From Desulfobulbaceae bacterium (lineage in GTDB: Bacteria; Desulfobacterota; Desulfobulbia; Desulfobulbales; SURF-16): 64,000 bases of DNA. Under the pieces are notes generated by a model that worked only from the letters and a program-made list of their open reading frames with translations, was not told the DNA's origin and did no database searches. The translations under genes were made by a program, and so were the position numbers. The stretch covers positions 41,607 to 105,606 of the forward strand of contig PKTX01000005.1 of assembly GCA_002868945.1 (NCBI GenBank), given 5' to 3'. Numbering within the stretch: position 1 is the first letter of the stretch; each line of letters opens with the position of its first letter. Below, one piece after another: positions 1-8,923 of the stretch.

Positions 1-2
1 TT

Positions 3-1454
3 GGCAGCTGGGAGCAGGGCGCAGCCGCCTCCGAAGAGATGGCCAGTGCGGAAATCAGCTATGATTTCCCGATAACCATCAACAAACAGGTCGAATTTTA
101 CCTCGACTTTTTCCAGAACCGTCAACGCGCCACCTTTAGCAAGTGGCTGGAACGCTCCACACGCTACCTGCCCATGATCCAGGCCCGCCTCCAAGAGGCA
201 GGGCTTCCCCTGGACCTGGCCTACCTGCCCATGATCGAAAGCGGCTTCAGCCTGACCGCCTATTCCCGGGCCAGAGCTGCCGGTCCCTGGCAATTTATCA
301 GTTCCACCGCCCGCCATTACGGTCTCAAGATCAACAATTACGAAGATGAACGGCGTGACCCAATCAAATCCACCGATGCCGCCATTGCCTTTTTAAGCGA
401 CCTGCATGGCCGCTTTAACGACTGGCACCTGGCCGTTGCCGCCTATAACGCCGGTGGCGGCAAGATCAACCGCGGCCTGCGCCGCTACAAGGTGGACAAC
501 TTTTGGGATCTGGCCCAGCAGCGTTACCTCCACAGCGAGACAAAACTCTACGTGCCCAAGCTCATTGCCGCAATCATCATTGCCAAGGATCCGGCCAGCT
601 ACGGTTTCAGCGACATCAACTACCAGAAGCCCCTGGAGTACGAAGTGGTCAATGTGCCGCGCTGGACCTCGCTGCGTGCCGTGGTCGCGGCCCAGGGCGG
701 CGACTTTGAAGAACTTCGAGAGCTTAACCGTCAGCTCCGCAAGACAATCACCCCGCCCGACAGGGCCTCCTACCCCCTCAAGGTACCGAAGGGCAAAAAA
801 GAGATCGTGGCCCGGAATATCAAAAAGGTGTATCCGGTGGTGGGGACCAACTACAAGACCCATGTGGTGCGCAGCAACGACACCCTGACAGCGATCTGCA
901 ACACCTACAACATCAGCAAGCTGACCCTCCTCAAGACCAACAAACTGGAGAGCGCCAAGCTTCGTAAGGGCCAGCGTCTGCGCATCCCCTACCAGACCAC
1001 GGAATATGTCCTCTGGGATAAGGAGAGCAGTCCGCCGGTGGTCCTGGCCGATGCCGACCTGATCCTGCATAAGATCAAGGCCGGCGAGACCGTCTCTCTT
1101 ATTGCCAGACGCTACGACGTGCCCCAACACATGATCGCCATCTGGAATAATCTCGATGACCTGGGCAGAATCAGGGCAGGGCAACAGCTTGCCATCTATC
1201 TGGACGATGCCAGTCAGGCCCATAGAGAGCAGGAACGTCTGGCCAGGATGGCCCGAAGCAGCACACCACCCCGCAACGCCTCGGCAAACCTGGACGGCAA
1301 GGTCATTTACTACCAGGTCAAACAGGGCGACAGCCTCTGGACCATCGCCCGCCGCTTCAACCTGGAGATGGATCAAATCAGGCGCTGGAATACCCTCAAG
1401 GATGATACGATCCATCCGGGCACCAAGCTGCTGATCCGCACCGCCTCCCTCTAA
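3..1454 (+). CDS. mltD: Membrane-bound lytic murein transglycosylase D with LysM repeats, 5' truncated
   Basis: The protein cleaves the glycan strands of peptidoglycan in the periplasm or at the outer membrane. The reading frame is open to the left edge, so the true start and any signal peptide lie outside the window. The SLT domain is near the N-terminus, with the catalytic Glu in YLPMIESGFS and the family signatures GPWQFI and AVAAYNAG. Three LysM modules follow, beginning around HVVRSNDTL, HKIKAGETV and YQVKQGDSL. This order matches MltD. The next gene starts 6 bp after the stop, so the two are probably co-transcribed. The family call is firm; only the N-terminus is missing. Confidence 0.9.
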   Translation, partial: GSWEQGAAASEEMASAEISYDFPITINKQVEFYLDFFQNRQRATFSKWLERSTRYLPMIQARLQEAGLPLDLAYLPMIESGFSLTAYSRARAAGPWQFISSTARHYGLKINNYEDERRDPIKSTDAAIAFLSDLHGRFNDWHLAVAAYNAGGGKINRGLRRYKVDNFWDLAQQRYLHSETKLYVPKLIAAIIIAKDPASYGFSDINYQKPLEYEVVNVPRWTSLRAVVAAQGGDFEELRELNRQLRKTITPPDRASYPLKVPKGKKEIVARNIKKVYPVVGTNYKTHVVRSNDTLTAICNTYNISKLTLLKTNKLESAKLRKGQRLRIPYQTTEYVLWDKESSPPVVLADADLILHKIKAGETVSLIARRYDVPQHMIAIWNNLDDLGRIRAGQQLAIYLDDASQAHREQERLARMARSSTPPRNASANLDGKVIYYQVKQGDSLWTIARRFNLEMDQIRRWNTLKDDTIHPGTKLLIRTASL

Positions 1455-1460
1455 ACAACC

Positions 1461-2297
1461 ATGCACCTCTCCGGCAAAACAGCTCTGGTTATCGGTGCCA
1501 GCCGCGGTCTTGGCCGGGCCGTGGCTCGCCGGTTGGGCACGGACGGTTGCCGTCTCATCCTGCCCTATTACGACTGGCCCGAGTCGGTTCGCGAAATGGA
1601 AGAGGAGTTCACGGCGCGCGCCTTTGACTACCTGGCCCTCTCCACCGATCTGCGTCGGGAGCAGGAGGTGGCACAACTACTCAACCGCGCCATGGCACGC
1701 TATGGCCGCCTTGATATCGTCATTAACAATATCGAGCGAGGCGGCATGCCCATTGTCCACGGGCCTTACAGTGAGGAACAGTGGCAGCGGGAAATGGCCA
1801 CCACCCTGAAGGCCAAGTGGAACGTCTTTCAACAGAGCCTGCCCCTCCTGCAGCAGCAGTCGGAGGCGGTGATGGTGGTCATCTCTTCCATTGCCGGCCT
1901 CACCGGTCGCAGCGGCCCGGCCGGTCTCCTCTTTAACGACGGTTATGCCGCCGCCAACCGGGCCGTCAGCTCTTTTATCGAGACCTGGGCCCGACAGGGC
2001 GCCCCCCGGGTACGGGTCAACGAGATCATGCTCGGTTTTTTTGCGCAACGCCACGCCGAAGAGACACGGGGCTGGGCCCTGCTGGAAAAAACTCAGCAGC
2101 AGGAGATCATCCACCACACCCTGCTGGCGCGGACCGGCAAGGCGGATGACCTGGTCAAGGCCGTGCTCTTTCTCATCAAGGATGCCGACTTCATGACCGG
2201 CAGTACCCTGCGCCTGGACGGCGGCTATATCCTGGGGGGCGAAAAAATCCCCCCCATGCCGCAGGGCATCGGGGGGGATCTCTCCATAAAGACCTGA
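1461..2297 (+). CDS. SDR-family protein with degenerate active site
   Basis: This is a Rossmann-fold short-chain dehydrogenase/reductase of 278 residues. The nucleotide-binding glycine motif (GASRGLG) is intact near the N-terminus and the C-terminus carries the usual LRLDGGY segment. Two hallmark sites deviate: the NNAG motif reads NNIE, and the catalytic YxxxK reads YAAAN, so Lys is replaced by Asn. The Ser of ISSIAG is kept. Family knowledge says loss of Lys usually abolishes ordinary SDR catalysis, so it may bind cofactor without normal turnover or act on an unusual substrate. It directly follows mltD. The substrate is unknown. Confidence 0.75.
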   Translation: MHLSGKTALVIGASRGLGRAVARRLGTDGCRLILPYYDWPESVREMEEEFTARAFDYLALSTDLRREQEVAQLLNRAMARYGRLDIVINNIERGGMPIVHGPYSEEQWQREMATTLKAKWNVFQQSLPLLQQQSEAVMVVISSIAGLTGRSGPAGLLFNDGYAAANRAVSSFIETWARQGAPRVRVNEIMLGFFAQRHAEETRGWALLEKTQQQEIIHHTLLARTGKADDLVKAVLFLIKDADFMTGSTLRLDGGYILGGEKIPPMPQGIGGDLSIKT

Positions 2298-2487
2298 ACG
2301 GAGATCGGGTTGCCTTATCGCCATATTCAACATGGCAGGGCCATAGTGAACACGCCTTTTCCACGCATCCGCGACAACCAGAGCCCCTTTTGTCCTTGAC
2401 GACTGCTCTCTTTTACCATCAAGACCTGATGGTTCTCTCTTACGAGCCTCAACAGAATGACGAGACTGCGGCAATGGCCGATGTTAT

Positions 2488-2802
2488 TCAGCCCTGGCCG
2501 GGCTCCTTCTGCCTTTCCACCTCGGCCTTCTTGCGCTTGAGGAGATCCTCCAGGGCCCATTTGGGAATCTGATGCATGATCACCTCAACGCAGGCGGTCT
2601 TCACGGCATCCTTGTCCTTGGGATTGTCAATGACCGCCTCCTGTATAATCTCCTCGGCATCATACCAGCACAACTCCTGCCCCTCCTTGTCGTAGACGGT
2701 CAGCACGCGACGATTGAGCTCATGAAGATGCTCCTCCTCGACAATATTACCGACAACCTGCATGGCCACCTCATAGGGAACAAACTCTACTTCATCAGAC
2801 AT
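2488..2802 (-). CDS. Conserved-looking small acidic protein of unknown function
   Basis: This 104-residue protein is rich in Glu and Asp, has no membrane segment, and ends in a Lys/Glu-rich tail (LLKRKKAEVERQ). The start at 2802 is chosen because AAGGTG lies about 8 nt upstream; a longer reading frame to 2838 has no ribosome site. It contains two Cys, in ELCWYD and TACVEV. It lies downstream of the dGTPase gene on the same strand and may share its transcript. I do not recognise the family. The codon pattern and ribosome site support a real gene. Confidence 0.6.
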   Translation of the reverse strand: MSDEVEFVPYEVAMQVVGNIVEEEHLHELNRRVLTVYDKEGQELCWYDAEEIIQEAVIDNPKDKDAVKTACVEVIMHQIPKWALEDLLKRKKAEVERQKEPGQG

Positions 2803-2953
2803 TGCATACACCTTCTTGTTTACTTTCCTGACCTGCAAAGGTCACCATTTGGCAGAACATCCCACCCCGGCGGCAGAAGTGCCGCCTCCGGGATATTCAA
2901 AAACATAATGCCGGCAAAACTCGGCCCGGCAGTGCCGCCTGCGGCGCCGGCCT

Positions 2954-3994
2954 TCAAACCCCTTTTTTGGGCCAGAATATCCTGGCATACATATCCTGGG
3001 CATAACGATCCGTCATACTTGCCACAAAATCACCCACCCTTCGTTCCAGGGAGGTAGATTCGGCATAGGATCCCATATAGGAATCCAGAAATTCCCGATT
3101 TTCCATAAAATAGACAAAGAGCTCCCGCAGCATCTTGGAGGCCTTGACAAACTCCTCATGCACCTGCTTGGCCCGATAGACGTTTTCATAGAGAAACCAG
3201 CGTAACTCCTGCATGGCCTGGCCGATCCGCTCCTCAACGCCAAAGAGAAGATGGCCACCCTGGGGGGCGGTACCGGCCAGGACGCCCTCCACCATGGTAA
3301 CAATGCGGCGTGAGTGGTTCTTGCCGAGGAGATCCTGACAGGTCAGGGGAATATCGGCCTCGGCAATGACGCCGCTGCGGATGGCATCATCAAGATCATG
3401 GGCCAGGTAGGCAATAATATCGGCATAGCGTACCACACAGCCCTCGGCGGTCTGCGGCATATCCTTGCTGTTTTTGGGCAACACCTCGCCATACCCCTTG
3501 GAGTGCTTGACAATACCGTCCCGCACCTCATAGGTGAGATTGAGTCCCATGCCGTCGTTTTCCAGGACATCAACCACCCGCAGACTCTGCCGGTAATGGG
3601 AAAAACCGCCGGTCATCAGCTCATTGAGCACCGCCTCGCCGGCATGGCCGAAGGGGGTATGACCCAGATCGTGCCCCAGAGCAATGGCCTCCAGCAGATC
3701 CTCGTTGAGAAAAAGGGCTCGTCCCAAGGTGCGGGCGATTTCCGAGACCTCCAGGGTATGGGTCAGTCGTGTCCGATAATGATCGCCGGTGGGGGCGAGA
3801 AAAACCTGGGTCTTATACTTCAAACGCCGAAAGGCCTTGCTGTAGACAATACGATTGCGGTCCCGTTGAAAGGCGGTGCGAATGGGACAGGGCTCCTCCA
3901 GCACGGCCCGGCCTTTGGTACGAACGCTGGGACAGCTATAGGGAGAGAGATAGTCCAGCTCCCGCTGTTCTATGGTTTGCCGTACATTGAGCAT
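2954..3994 (-). CDS. dgt: dGTP triphosphohydrolase-like HD-domain protein
   Basis: This is a 346-residue HD-superfamily phosphohydrolase. Metal-binding residues are visible as RLTHTLEV and, further on, LGHDLGHTPFGHAG, the signature of deoxyguanosinetriphosphate triphosphohydrolase-like proteins. These enzymes release tripolyphosphate from dNTPs in the cytoplasm and tune dNTP pools. The length fits the shorter Dgt-like subfamily rather than the about 500-residue E. coli enzyme. The N-terminal segment ending CPIRTAFQRDRNRI, with SKAFRRLKYKTQV after it, is also typical. The ribosome site is weak (AAGA). dGTP specificity is inferred from the family. Confidence 0.9.
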   Translation of the reverse strand: MLNVRQTIEQRELDYLSPYSCPSVRTKGRAVLEEPCPIRTAFQRDRNRIVYSKAFRRLKYKTQVFLAPTGDHYRTRLTHTLEVSEIARTLGRALFLNEDLLEAIALGHDLGHTPFGHAGEAVLNELMTGGFSHYRQSLRVVDVLENDGMGLNLTYEVRDGIVKHSKGYGEVLPKNSKDMPQTAEGCVVRYADIIAYLAHDLDDAIRSGVIAEADIPLTCQDLLGKNHSRRIVTMVEGVLAGTAPQGGHLLFGVEERIGQAMQELRWFLYENVYRAKQVHEEFVKASKMLRELFVYFMENREFLDSYMGSYAESTSLERRVGDFVASMTDRYAQDMYARIFWPKKGV

Positions 3995-4287
3995 ATCTTT
4001 CTTGAGAACTCAACCTTCTGAGTTGGTTGATAGTTCGAAATTTCGTCCTCTTTACAAATTTTCAGCTTAACGCAGCGATGGCGTGGCTCGAGGTGCAAGA
4101 TGCGAGGCACTACTCAAATATCACTCCATGACAAATGGATAACAAAAGAGGTGAAAAGTGTGCTCCAAAATAGAGTTTATCCCCGCCTCTCTATTTTACC
4201 CATCCCTTAATAACGACAATTTCCGAAAAAATCGATGTTTTTTCCCCGCCGACGGCCTCCTCCAAAAGAGAGAAGGCGCTCTTTTAC

Positions 4288-4315
4288 TTGACGCTGCCCC
4301 TTTTCCCTTTATGAT
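4288..4315 (+). promoter_or_regulatory. Candidate sigma-70 promoter
   Basis: The -35 TTGACG (4288-4293) is separated by 16 bp from the -10 TATGAT (4310-4315). It points toward the deaminase gene at 4539. The upstream context CTTTTACTTG is the same as at the promoter proposed for the GAPDH gene at 59368. Confidence 0.5.
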
Positions 4316-4333
4316 AAGCTTGGCATTAACCTA

Positions 4334-4474
4334 GTGCCTGTCCATAAATGGCCCTTTCGCCCGATCTCGGCGTCATGCTCAAAAAATAATGCTCGGAATA
4401 TCGAATATATGCCTGCGCTTATTTTTTTCGCAGTCCTTGATCTCGAACGAAATGACCTATTTCTGGACAGACAC
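4334..4474 (-). repeat. Dispersed inverted-repeat element, copy 1 (complete)
   Basis: The copy begins GTGCCTGTCC and ends GGACAGACAC, giving inverted termini. CTAG occurs at both sides (4331-4334 and 4479-4482). It is read here on the minus strand relative to the copy at 11161. It encodes no protein. It carries the common inner words CATTTCGTTCGAGATCAAGG and GAGCATTATTTTTTGAGCAT (both on the minus strand). Confidence 0.8.
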
Positions 4475-4538
4475 TAACCTAGCCTTGCCAGGTCTTACAG
4501 CGTAGAGACGCCCCTGGCCGAAAAACCCGGACCCCACC

Positions 4539-5045
4539 ATGAAGAACGAGCACGACCATTATATGCAGGAGGCCCTGTACGAGGCTGCCGAGGCCCTGGC
4601 CAAGGGCGAATTTCCGGTTGGTTGCGTGATTACCCGCAACAGGCGGATCGTGGCACGCGCCCATCGCACCAACAGCCGTGATCATGCCAATGAACTGGAT
4701 CATGCCGAAGTCACGGCCCTGCGCCATCTCTTCCGCCAGGAAGCCGGCACATCAGACAGTCCCTTGACCATCTACTCCACCATGGAGCCGTGCCTCATGT
4801 GTTTTGCCACCCTGATCCTCAACAATGTGCGGACCATTGTCTACGGCTATGAGGATGCCATGGGCGGCGGCACCGGCCTTGACCTGAGCAGCCTGCCACC
4901 TCTCTACCGCACCATGAAGATCAGCGTTATTCCCCATGTCATGCGACAAGAATCCCTGGTCCTGTTCAAGGAGTTTTTCAGCAACCCGGCCTTCAACTAC
5001 TGGCCCGACAGTCTGCTGGCCGACTATACCCTCAAGCAACCTTAA
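4539..5045 (+). CDS. Zinc-dependent nucleoside/nucleobase deaminase family protein
   Basis: This 168-residue cytidine deaminase-like protein has the zinc site typical of the TadA/guanine deaminase branch: HAEV supplies the His ligand and catalytic Glu, and EPCLMC supplies the two Cys ligands. The N-terminal MQEALYEAAEALAKGEFPVG also fits this branch. The length is close to TadA, but the substrate (tRNA adenosine, guanine or a nucleoside) cannot be assigned from these motifs. The ribosome site is poor. A promoter lies about 220 bp upstream, with a repeat element between. It is followed by the interrupted radical SAM gene. Confidence 0.8.
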   Translation: MKNEHDHYMQEALYEAAEALAKGEFPVGCVITRNRRIVARAHRTNSRDHANELDHAEVTALRHLFRQEAGTSDSPLTIYSTMEPCLMCFATLILNNVRTIVYGYEDAMGGGTGLDLSSLPPLYRTMKISVIPHVMRQESLVLFKEFFSNPAFNYWPDSLLADYTLKQP

Positions 5046-5105
5046 CCAGCGAGGGCAGGGAGAACCGCTACATTTTCGCTCATCCTGCCCCTCATTCCGA
5101 AAACT

Positions 5106-6104
5106 ATGGCCCTCAAACCTACGACCCTGCAGTTCAAGGCCAGGGAGCGCAACGTCTTTTTCCACCTGCTCACCGCCTGCAACCTCGCCTGTCGTCACTG
5201 CTATATCAACACCAGCCAGCACGGCAGCGAGACCGTTTCCCGAGAGACCATGGAGGAGTGGCTCAAGCTCTTTTACACCCCTGAGAAAGAGAGCAATATC
5301 ATCTTTCTGGGTGGCGAGCCCACCCTGCATCCGGATCTGGCCCACGGCATCCACTATGCACGCAAACTCGGTTATGCCACCATTACAGTGGACAGCAACG
5401 GCTTTCTCTTCCACGATCTCCTGGACAAAATAGGACCGCAGGATGCCGTACTCAGCTTCAGCCTGGACGGCCCGGACGCCCGGGTCAACGACCCCATCCG
5501 CGGCCGGGGTGTTTTTGAGACCTGCACAACAAACCTGAAAAAGGCCATTGCCCTCGGCTTTGATGTCAGCCTGATCTACACGGTGAGCCGCATGAATCTG
5601 GCCCACCTTGCCCGCATGCCGGCCCTGCTCCAGGAGCTCGGTGTCAAACGGTTTTTCATCCAGGTGATCGGCATCCGCGGCAAATCGACGGCAAGCGAGG
5701 CGCCCCTGCAGCTCAGCCCGGATGAGTGGCTCTCCGTTATCCCGCCGGTGGCCCGCCAAGCGGCCGAGCTGGGCATCCATGTCATCTACCCCAAGGTCTT
5801 TCTGGAGGAAGGGGAAGACTTTGCCTGTGCCGGCTAGGTGGCGGACAACTTCTTTATCTTCCCCAATGGCCGGGTCTACAAATGCCCCCTGTGCGAGGAT
5901 TTCCCCATCCACGCTCTGGAGATCAGAGAGAACCGTCTCGTTGCCACCGGAGGCCTCAACGAGGAACGCTTCTTTCAGCTCCATATTGCCGAAGGTTGTG
6001 TGATGAACAAGCTCCTGCAACCCGGCAACCTGCAATACAATGCCGACGGCACGCCCAGACACCGTATCTCCTGCTGTCTCCTCAAACAGGAAATGAAAAG
6101 ATAG
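5106..6104 (+). pseudogene. Radical SAM/SPASM-like gene interrupted by an in-frame TAG
   Basis: The N-terminal part (243 residues) carries the radical SAM CxxxCxxC motif as C25, C29, C32 in ACNLACRHC, followed by FLGGEPTLHP. Codon 244 is TAG (5835-5837), and the same frame runs on without interruption to 6104. The downstream part holds FPNGRVYKCPLCEDF and two further Cys regions that look like a SPASM-type auxiliary cluster domain. FACAG just before the stop and the Cys after it look like ligands of one domain, so truncation should remove cluster ligands. Read through, the product would be about 332 residues. It is annotated as a pseudogene because TAG ends many normal genes here, but recoding or a sequencing error is possible. 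Confidence 0.7.
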
Positions 6105-6198
6105 GCACGGACATCTCTTTCCCGAGCCTTTCTCCAGCTGTTGCCTCCTGCCGGAGTGATGACGATGGTCAGGCGCCCTCCTCAAGAAGGGCCGGGGC

Positions 6199-6504
6199 TC
6201 ACGACCGGCCTCGTTGCGCCTGCTGTGCCGGATCTTTTTCCCGGCCAAACAGCTCCCGCCACTGCCGACCCGCCTGCCTTTCGGCACGCCCAAGGCACTG
6301 GGAGCCAACCTTGGAACCTTGAATTTCATACACTCGGTGGCTGAACAGATAACGAATCAGGATGATAAAGATGCGGTCCTTGAAGACTGAAGAAAAGACG
6401 TCAGAAAAAATTGCCGGCCCGATCGGGCCGTCAGAGGGGAGACTGGCAGACTCGTTTGATCTTTGGGATATTTTTTTCAAACAGATCAACAAGTTTCGGA
6501 TCAA
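6199..6504 (-). CDS. Possible small protein downstream of the HD-GYP gene
   Basis: This minus-strand frame of up to 101 residues overlaps the end of the HD-GYP gene. The portion from about 6400 down to 6199 uses codons like the surrounding genes and encodes a hydrophobic stretch (RIFIILIRYLF) followed by a basic, Gln/Arg-rich tail. There is no good ATG with a ribosome site after the HD-GYP stop, so the start is uncertain. It could be a short membrane-anchored protein or chance. I do not recognise it. The rest of 6105-6430 holds nothing clear. Confidence 0.25.
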   Translation of the reverse strand: MIRNLLICLKKISQRSNESASLPSDGPIGPAIFSDVFSSVFKDRIFIILIRYLFSHRVYEIQGSKVGSQCLGRAERQAGRQWRELFGREKDPAQQAQRGRS

Positions 6505-7651
6505 AATAGATATTCTTGAGCCGTTTCACCTCATGGACGGCATCCTCAAAACGCCAAGCCGGCTTGTAGGGCCTCTCCGAGGTCAACGCGTCAAAGACAT
6601 CGCAAATGGAGGTAATACGGCTGGCCAGGGGAATCTGCAACCTGGCCAGGCCCTGCGGATAGCCGCTGCCGTCCCAGCGCTCATGATGGGTCAGGGCAAT
6701 GCTCCGCGCCACCTGCAAGAGTGACGAGCTGCTCTCCTGCAACAACTCGGCCCCCACCTGGCAGTGGGACTTGATCACCTCAAACTCCTGGAAGGAGAGC
6801 GGTCCCGGTTTGCGCAGGATGGAATCATCAATGCCCAGCTTACCGATATCATGCATGGGCACGGCATGAAATAAAATCCAGTTGGCCTTTTTACTTAAGC
6901 CGGCCGAGCGCCCGAGGATGGCGCAATATCTGCTCAACCGCTTGATATGGGAACCGGTATCACCATCGCGGCAGGCAGCGGCCTGGGCCAGTCTGCGCAC
7001 CACGTCCAGCTGGGCCTGGCGCAGATCCTTGGTGCGCTCAGCCACCAACAGTTCCAGATTATCCTTGTGAAAGGAAAGCTCTCCCTGCAGCTCAAAGAGC
7101 CTCTCCTCAAGACGCATCTCCTTGGTAACATTGATCAACGAACCATAGGAAAGGACGATGCCGTCGCGCTCATGGCTCTCGATCCGGGCCAGGTCCTTGA
7201 GCCATAGCGGTTTCCCGTTAACATCAAATTCATAGACCGCCTCAACGGCGCCGCCCCGTTCGGCCCGGCGCCGCAGGGCATCCCGCATTCGATCAAGCTG
7301 CTGCCGGTCCCGAATAATCCGGTCGACAGAGGGCGGGTTTTTATGGGTCTTGTAGAGATAACGGGTAATGATATTTGTGCGAACCGCATCAGAGAGGGCT
7401 GCTGTCTTCGTGCCGAGCAACCTGTGCAGACGCGGGCCGGTATACTCATACCAGATATGACCGCCCTCGGCGCGCCAGGCGGCAATGTAAGGAATTATGG
7501 GAGAACCGATTTTGCCCAGACCCTCAAGATGCACTATGGCCTGGGAGAGACTTTTCTTCAGCTCAGGACTGTATGCACCGGCCAGCACCTGGCCGGTATA
7601 CCTGTAGCGTTTGCAAAAGTGGGCAAGAGTGTTTTCAGTCATATTCACCAC
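6431..7651 (-). CDS. PAS-like sensor with C-terminal HD-GYP domain (cyclic-di-GMP phosphodiesterase family)
   Basis: This 406-residue cytoplasmic protein has a PAS-like N-terminal half ending near LINVTKEMRLEERL, then a short coiled coil and a C-terminal HD-GYP domain. The domain has the metal-binding HD in MHDIGK, the HHERWDGSGYP signature with an intact GYP triplet, and SERPYKP. HD-GYP proteins hydrolyse cyclic-di-GMP, so it likely links a signal to motility or surface behaviour, fitting the flagellar genes further on. The frame opens with GTG GTG; an ATG at 7642 is an alternative. There is no transmembrane segment. Confidence 0.88.
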   Translation of the reverse strand: MVNMTENTLAHFCKRYRYTGQVLAGAYSPELKKSLSQAIVHLEGLGKIGSPIIPYIAAWRAEGGHIWYEYTGPRLHRLLGTKTAALSDAVRTNIITRYLYKTHKNPPSVDRIIRDRQQLDRMRDALRRRAERGGAVEAVYEFDVNGKPLWLKDLARIESHERDGIVLSYGSLINVTKEMRLEERLFELQGELSFHKDNLELLVAERTKDLRQAQLDVVRRLAQAAACRDGDTGSHIKRLSRYCAILGRSAGLSKKANWILFHAVPMHDIGKLGIDDSILRKPGPLSFQEFEVIKSHCQVGAELLQESSSSLLQVARSIALTHHERWDGSGYPQGLARLQIPLASRITSICDVFDALTSERPYKPAWRFEDAVHEVKRLKNIYFDPKLVDLFEKNIPKIKRVCQSPL

Positions 7652-8185
7652 AGAGCATCAAAAAGACTCCAACCCTATCGCTTCAGGCAGTAAAAAAAAA
7701 CCAGGCAACAACCGGACCCTGCACAAAATTGCGCTCACCGTCCCTCCCCATTACCAGAAAACATCGCCCGAGAAAAGCACATAAGCGACATTCCGCCTCT
7801 TAAGGCATCCACCGAGACATGACACAATGCCGCATCTGGAACTATTGCCATATCAAGACGGCAAACACAACACCTTTTGCCTGAGATCCCGGATAATTGC
7901 AGCAGAGAATTTACAGCAGAGAACACCAAAACACCTCTTTTGTTCCCGAATTTGATCAATTTGTACCTGACCGGAAACGGTTATTTCGGAGTCTCGCTTC
8001 GCTCGCCTACCTGTTCTCGAGATCAAGGAGTGTAAAAAAACAAGACCAGGCATATATCTGATATTCCGAGCATTATTTTTCTCGCAGTCCTTGATCTCGA
8101 ACGAAATGACCTATTTCTGGACAGACACGAAATAGCAATTACTCAAGATGGCCTCAAGATGGCCTACATACATATCAACAAGATA
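7652..8185. other. Intergenic region with one repeat copy
   Basis: This 534-bp gap lies upstream of the HD-GYP gene and downstream of tatC. Its right half is repeat copy 2 (7963-8128). The left part has a small direct repeat (GCAGCAGAGAA / ACAGCAGAGAA near 7900) and no supported gene. Confidence 0.6.
7963..8128. repeat. Dispersed inverted-repeat element, copy 2
   Basis: The left end GTACCTGACCGGAAACGG is a diverged form of the family terminus, and the right end TTCTGGACAGACAC is canonical. The interior contains the word ATTTCGGAGTCTCGC, a GAGATCAAGGAGTG arm and its inverse CAGTCCTTGATCTCG, so most of the copy can fold on itself. ATAG follows the right end after GAA. Confidence 0.7.
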
Positions 8186-8923
8186 TTAGAGGTCAGCCGC
8201 CCTTTTCTTACCGGAAAAGATCCGCATAACAACGAGTCCCAGCTCGTAGAGCACAAAAAGCGGCAAGACCAGGAGCAGGGTGGACATCAGGTCACCGGCA
8301 GCCAGCAGAAAGGAAAGAATGATGATGGCCAGATAGAAATACTTGCGCTGCCTGGAAAAATAACGACGCTCCACAAAGCCGGCCTTGCCGGCCATAACCA
8401 TCAGAAAGGGGATTTCAAAGGCCAGACCGAATGCCAGGCCGGAACGGGCCACAAAGCTGAGATAGGAGTCAAGCTTGGGCATGGCGGTAAGGTTCTCGCC
8501 GGCAAAGCTCATCAGATAGGTGAGGGCCCGGGGTAAAACAGCGCCATAGGCAAAGAATACCCCAAAGACAAAGAGAAGGGTGGCCCAGAAGACCACCAGC
8601 AAGGCAAAGCGTTTCTCGTGGGCATGCAGGCCGGGGGCCATAAACATCCAGCACTGATAAAGCACCACCGGAAAAGAAACGATCACGCCAATCAGCACCG
8701 ACATCTTCAGATAGGTGATAAAGGCCTCGGTGAGATTGGTATAGACCAGATGGGAGAGTTCGGGGCTGGCCCGAAAGAGGGGTGCGATAAAAAAGAGGGA
8801 AATATCTTCCGCAAAAAAATAGGCGCCGCAGCTGGCCAGGACAACCGCCAGAAAGGCGATGGTTACCCGGCGCCGCAACTCCAGGAGATGGCCCTGGAAG
8901 TGGCCTGACAAGACATCACTCAT
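8186..8923 (-). CDS. tatC: Twin-arginine translocase subunit TatC
   Basis: TatC is the receptor for twin-arginine signal peptides in the Tat export complex of the inner membrane. The protein is 245 residues, a usual TatC length, with six predicted hydrophobic helices. It shows the conserved start HLLELRRRVTIA, the periplasmic YTNLTEAF segment and YQCWMFMAPGL. The gene overlaps the upstream tatB by 4 bp (ATGA-type coupling), indicating translational coupling. Tat exports folded redox proteins, which suits an anaerobic respirer. Confidence 0.95.
   Translation of the reverse strand: MSDVLSGHFQGHLLELRRRVTIAFLAVVLASCGAYFFAEDISLFFIAPLFRASPELSHLVYTNLTEAFITYLKMSVLIGVIVSFPVVLYQCWMFMAPGLHAHEKRFALLVVFWATLLFVFGVFFAYGAVLPRALTYLMSFAGENLTAMPKLDSYLSFVARSGLAFGLAFEIPFLMVMAGKAGFVERRYFSRQRKYFYLAIIILSFLLAAGDLMSTLLLVLPLFVLYELGLVVMRIFSGKKRAADL

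Larger units (their letters stand above)
4019..4538. other. Intergenic region with promoter and a repeat copy
   Basis: This 520-bp gap between dgt and the deaminase gene has no convincing reading frame. It holds a sigma-70-type promoter at 4288-4315 and then a complete copy of the dispersed inverted-repeat element at 4334-4474, so the element lies in the leader of the deaminase gene. The first 250 bases are comparatively AT-rich and show nothing I can name. Confidence 0.7.

Noticed and set aside
5835..5837. Pyrrolysine codon
   Set aside because: TAG ends many normal genes here (rpoZ, dnaJ, moaC, glyS, fliM, flhF, glnA), and no pyl genes are in the window. It is kept only as one possible explanation.
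4752..6329. 525-residue minus-strand frame across the deaminase and radical SAM genes
   Set aside because: It is the complement of clearly coding plus-strand sequence, with no motif and no ribosome site.
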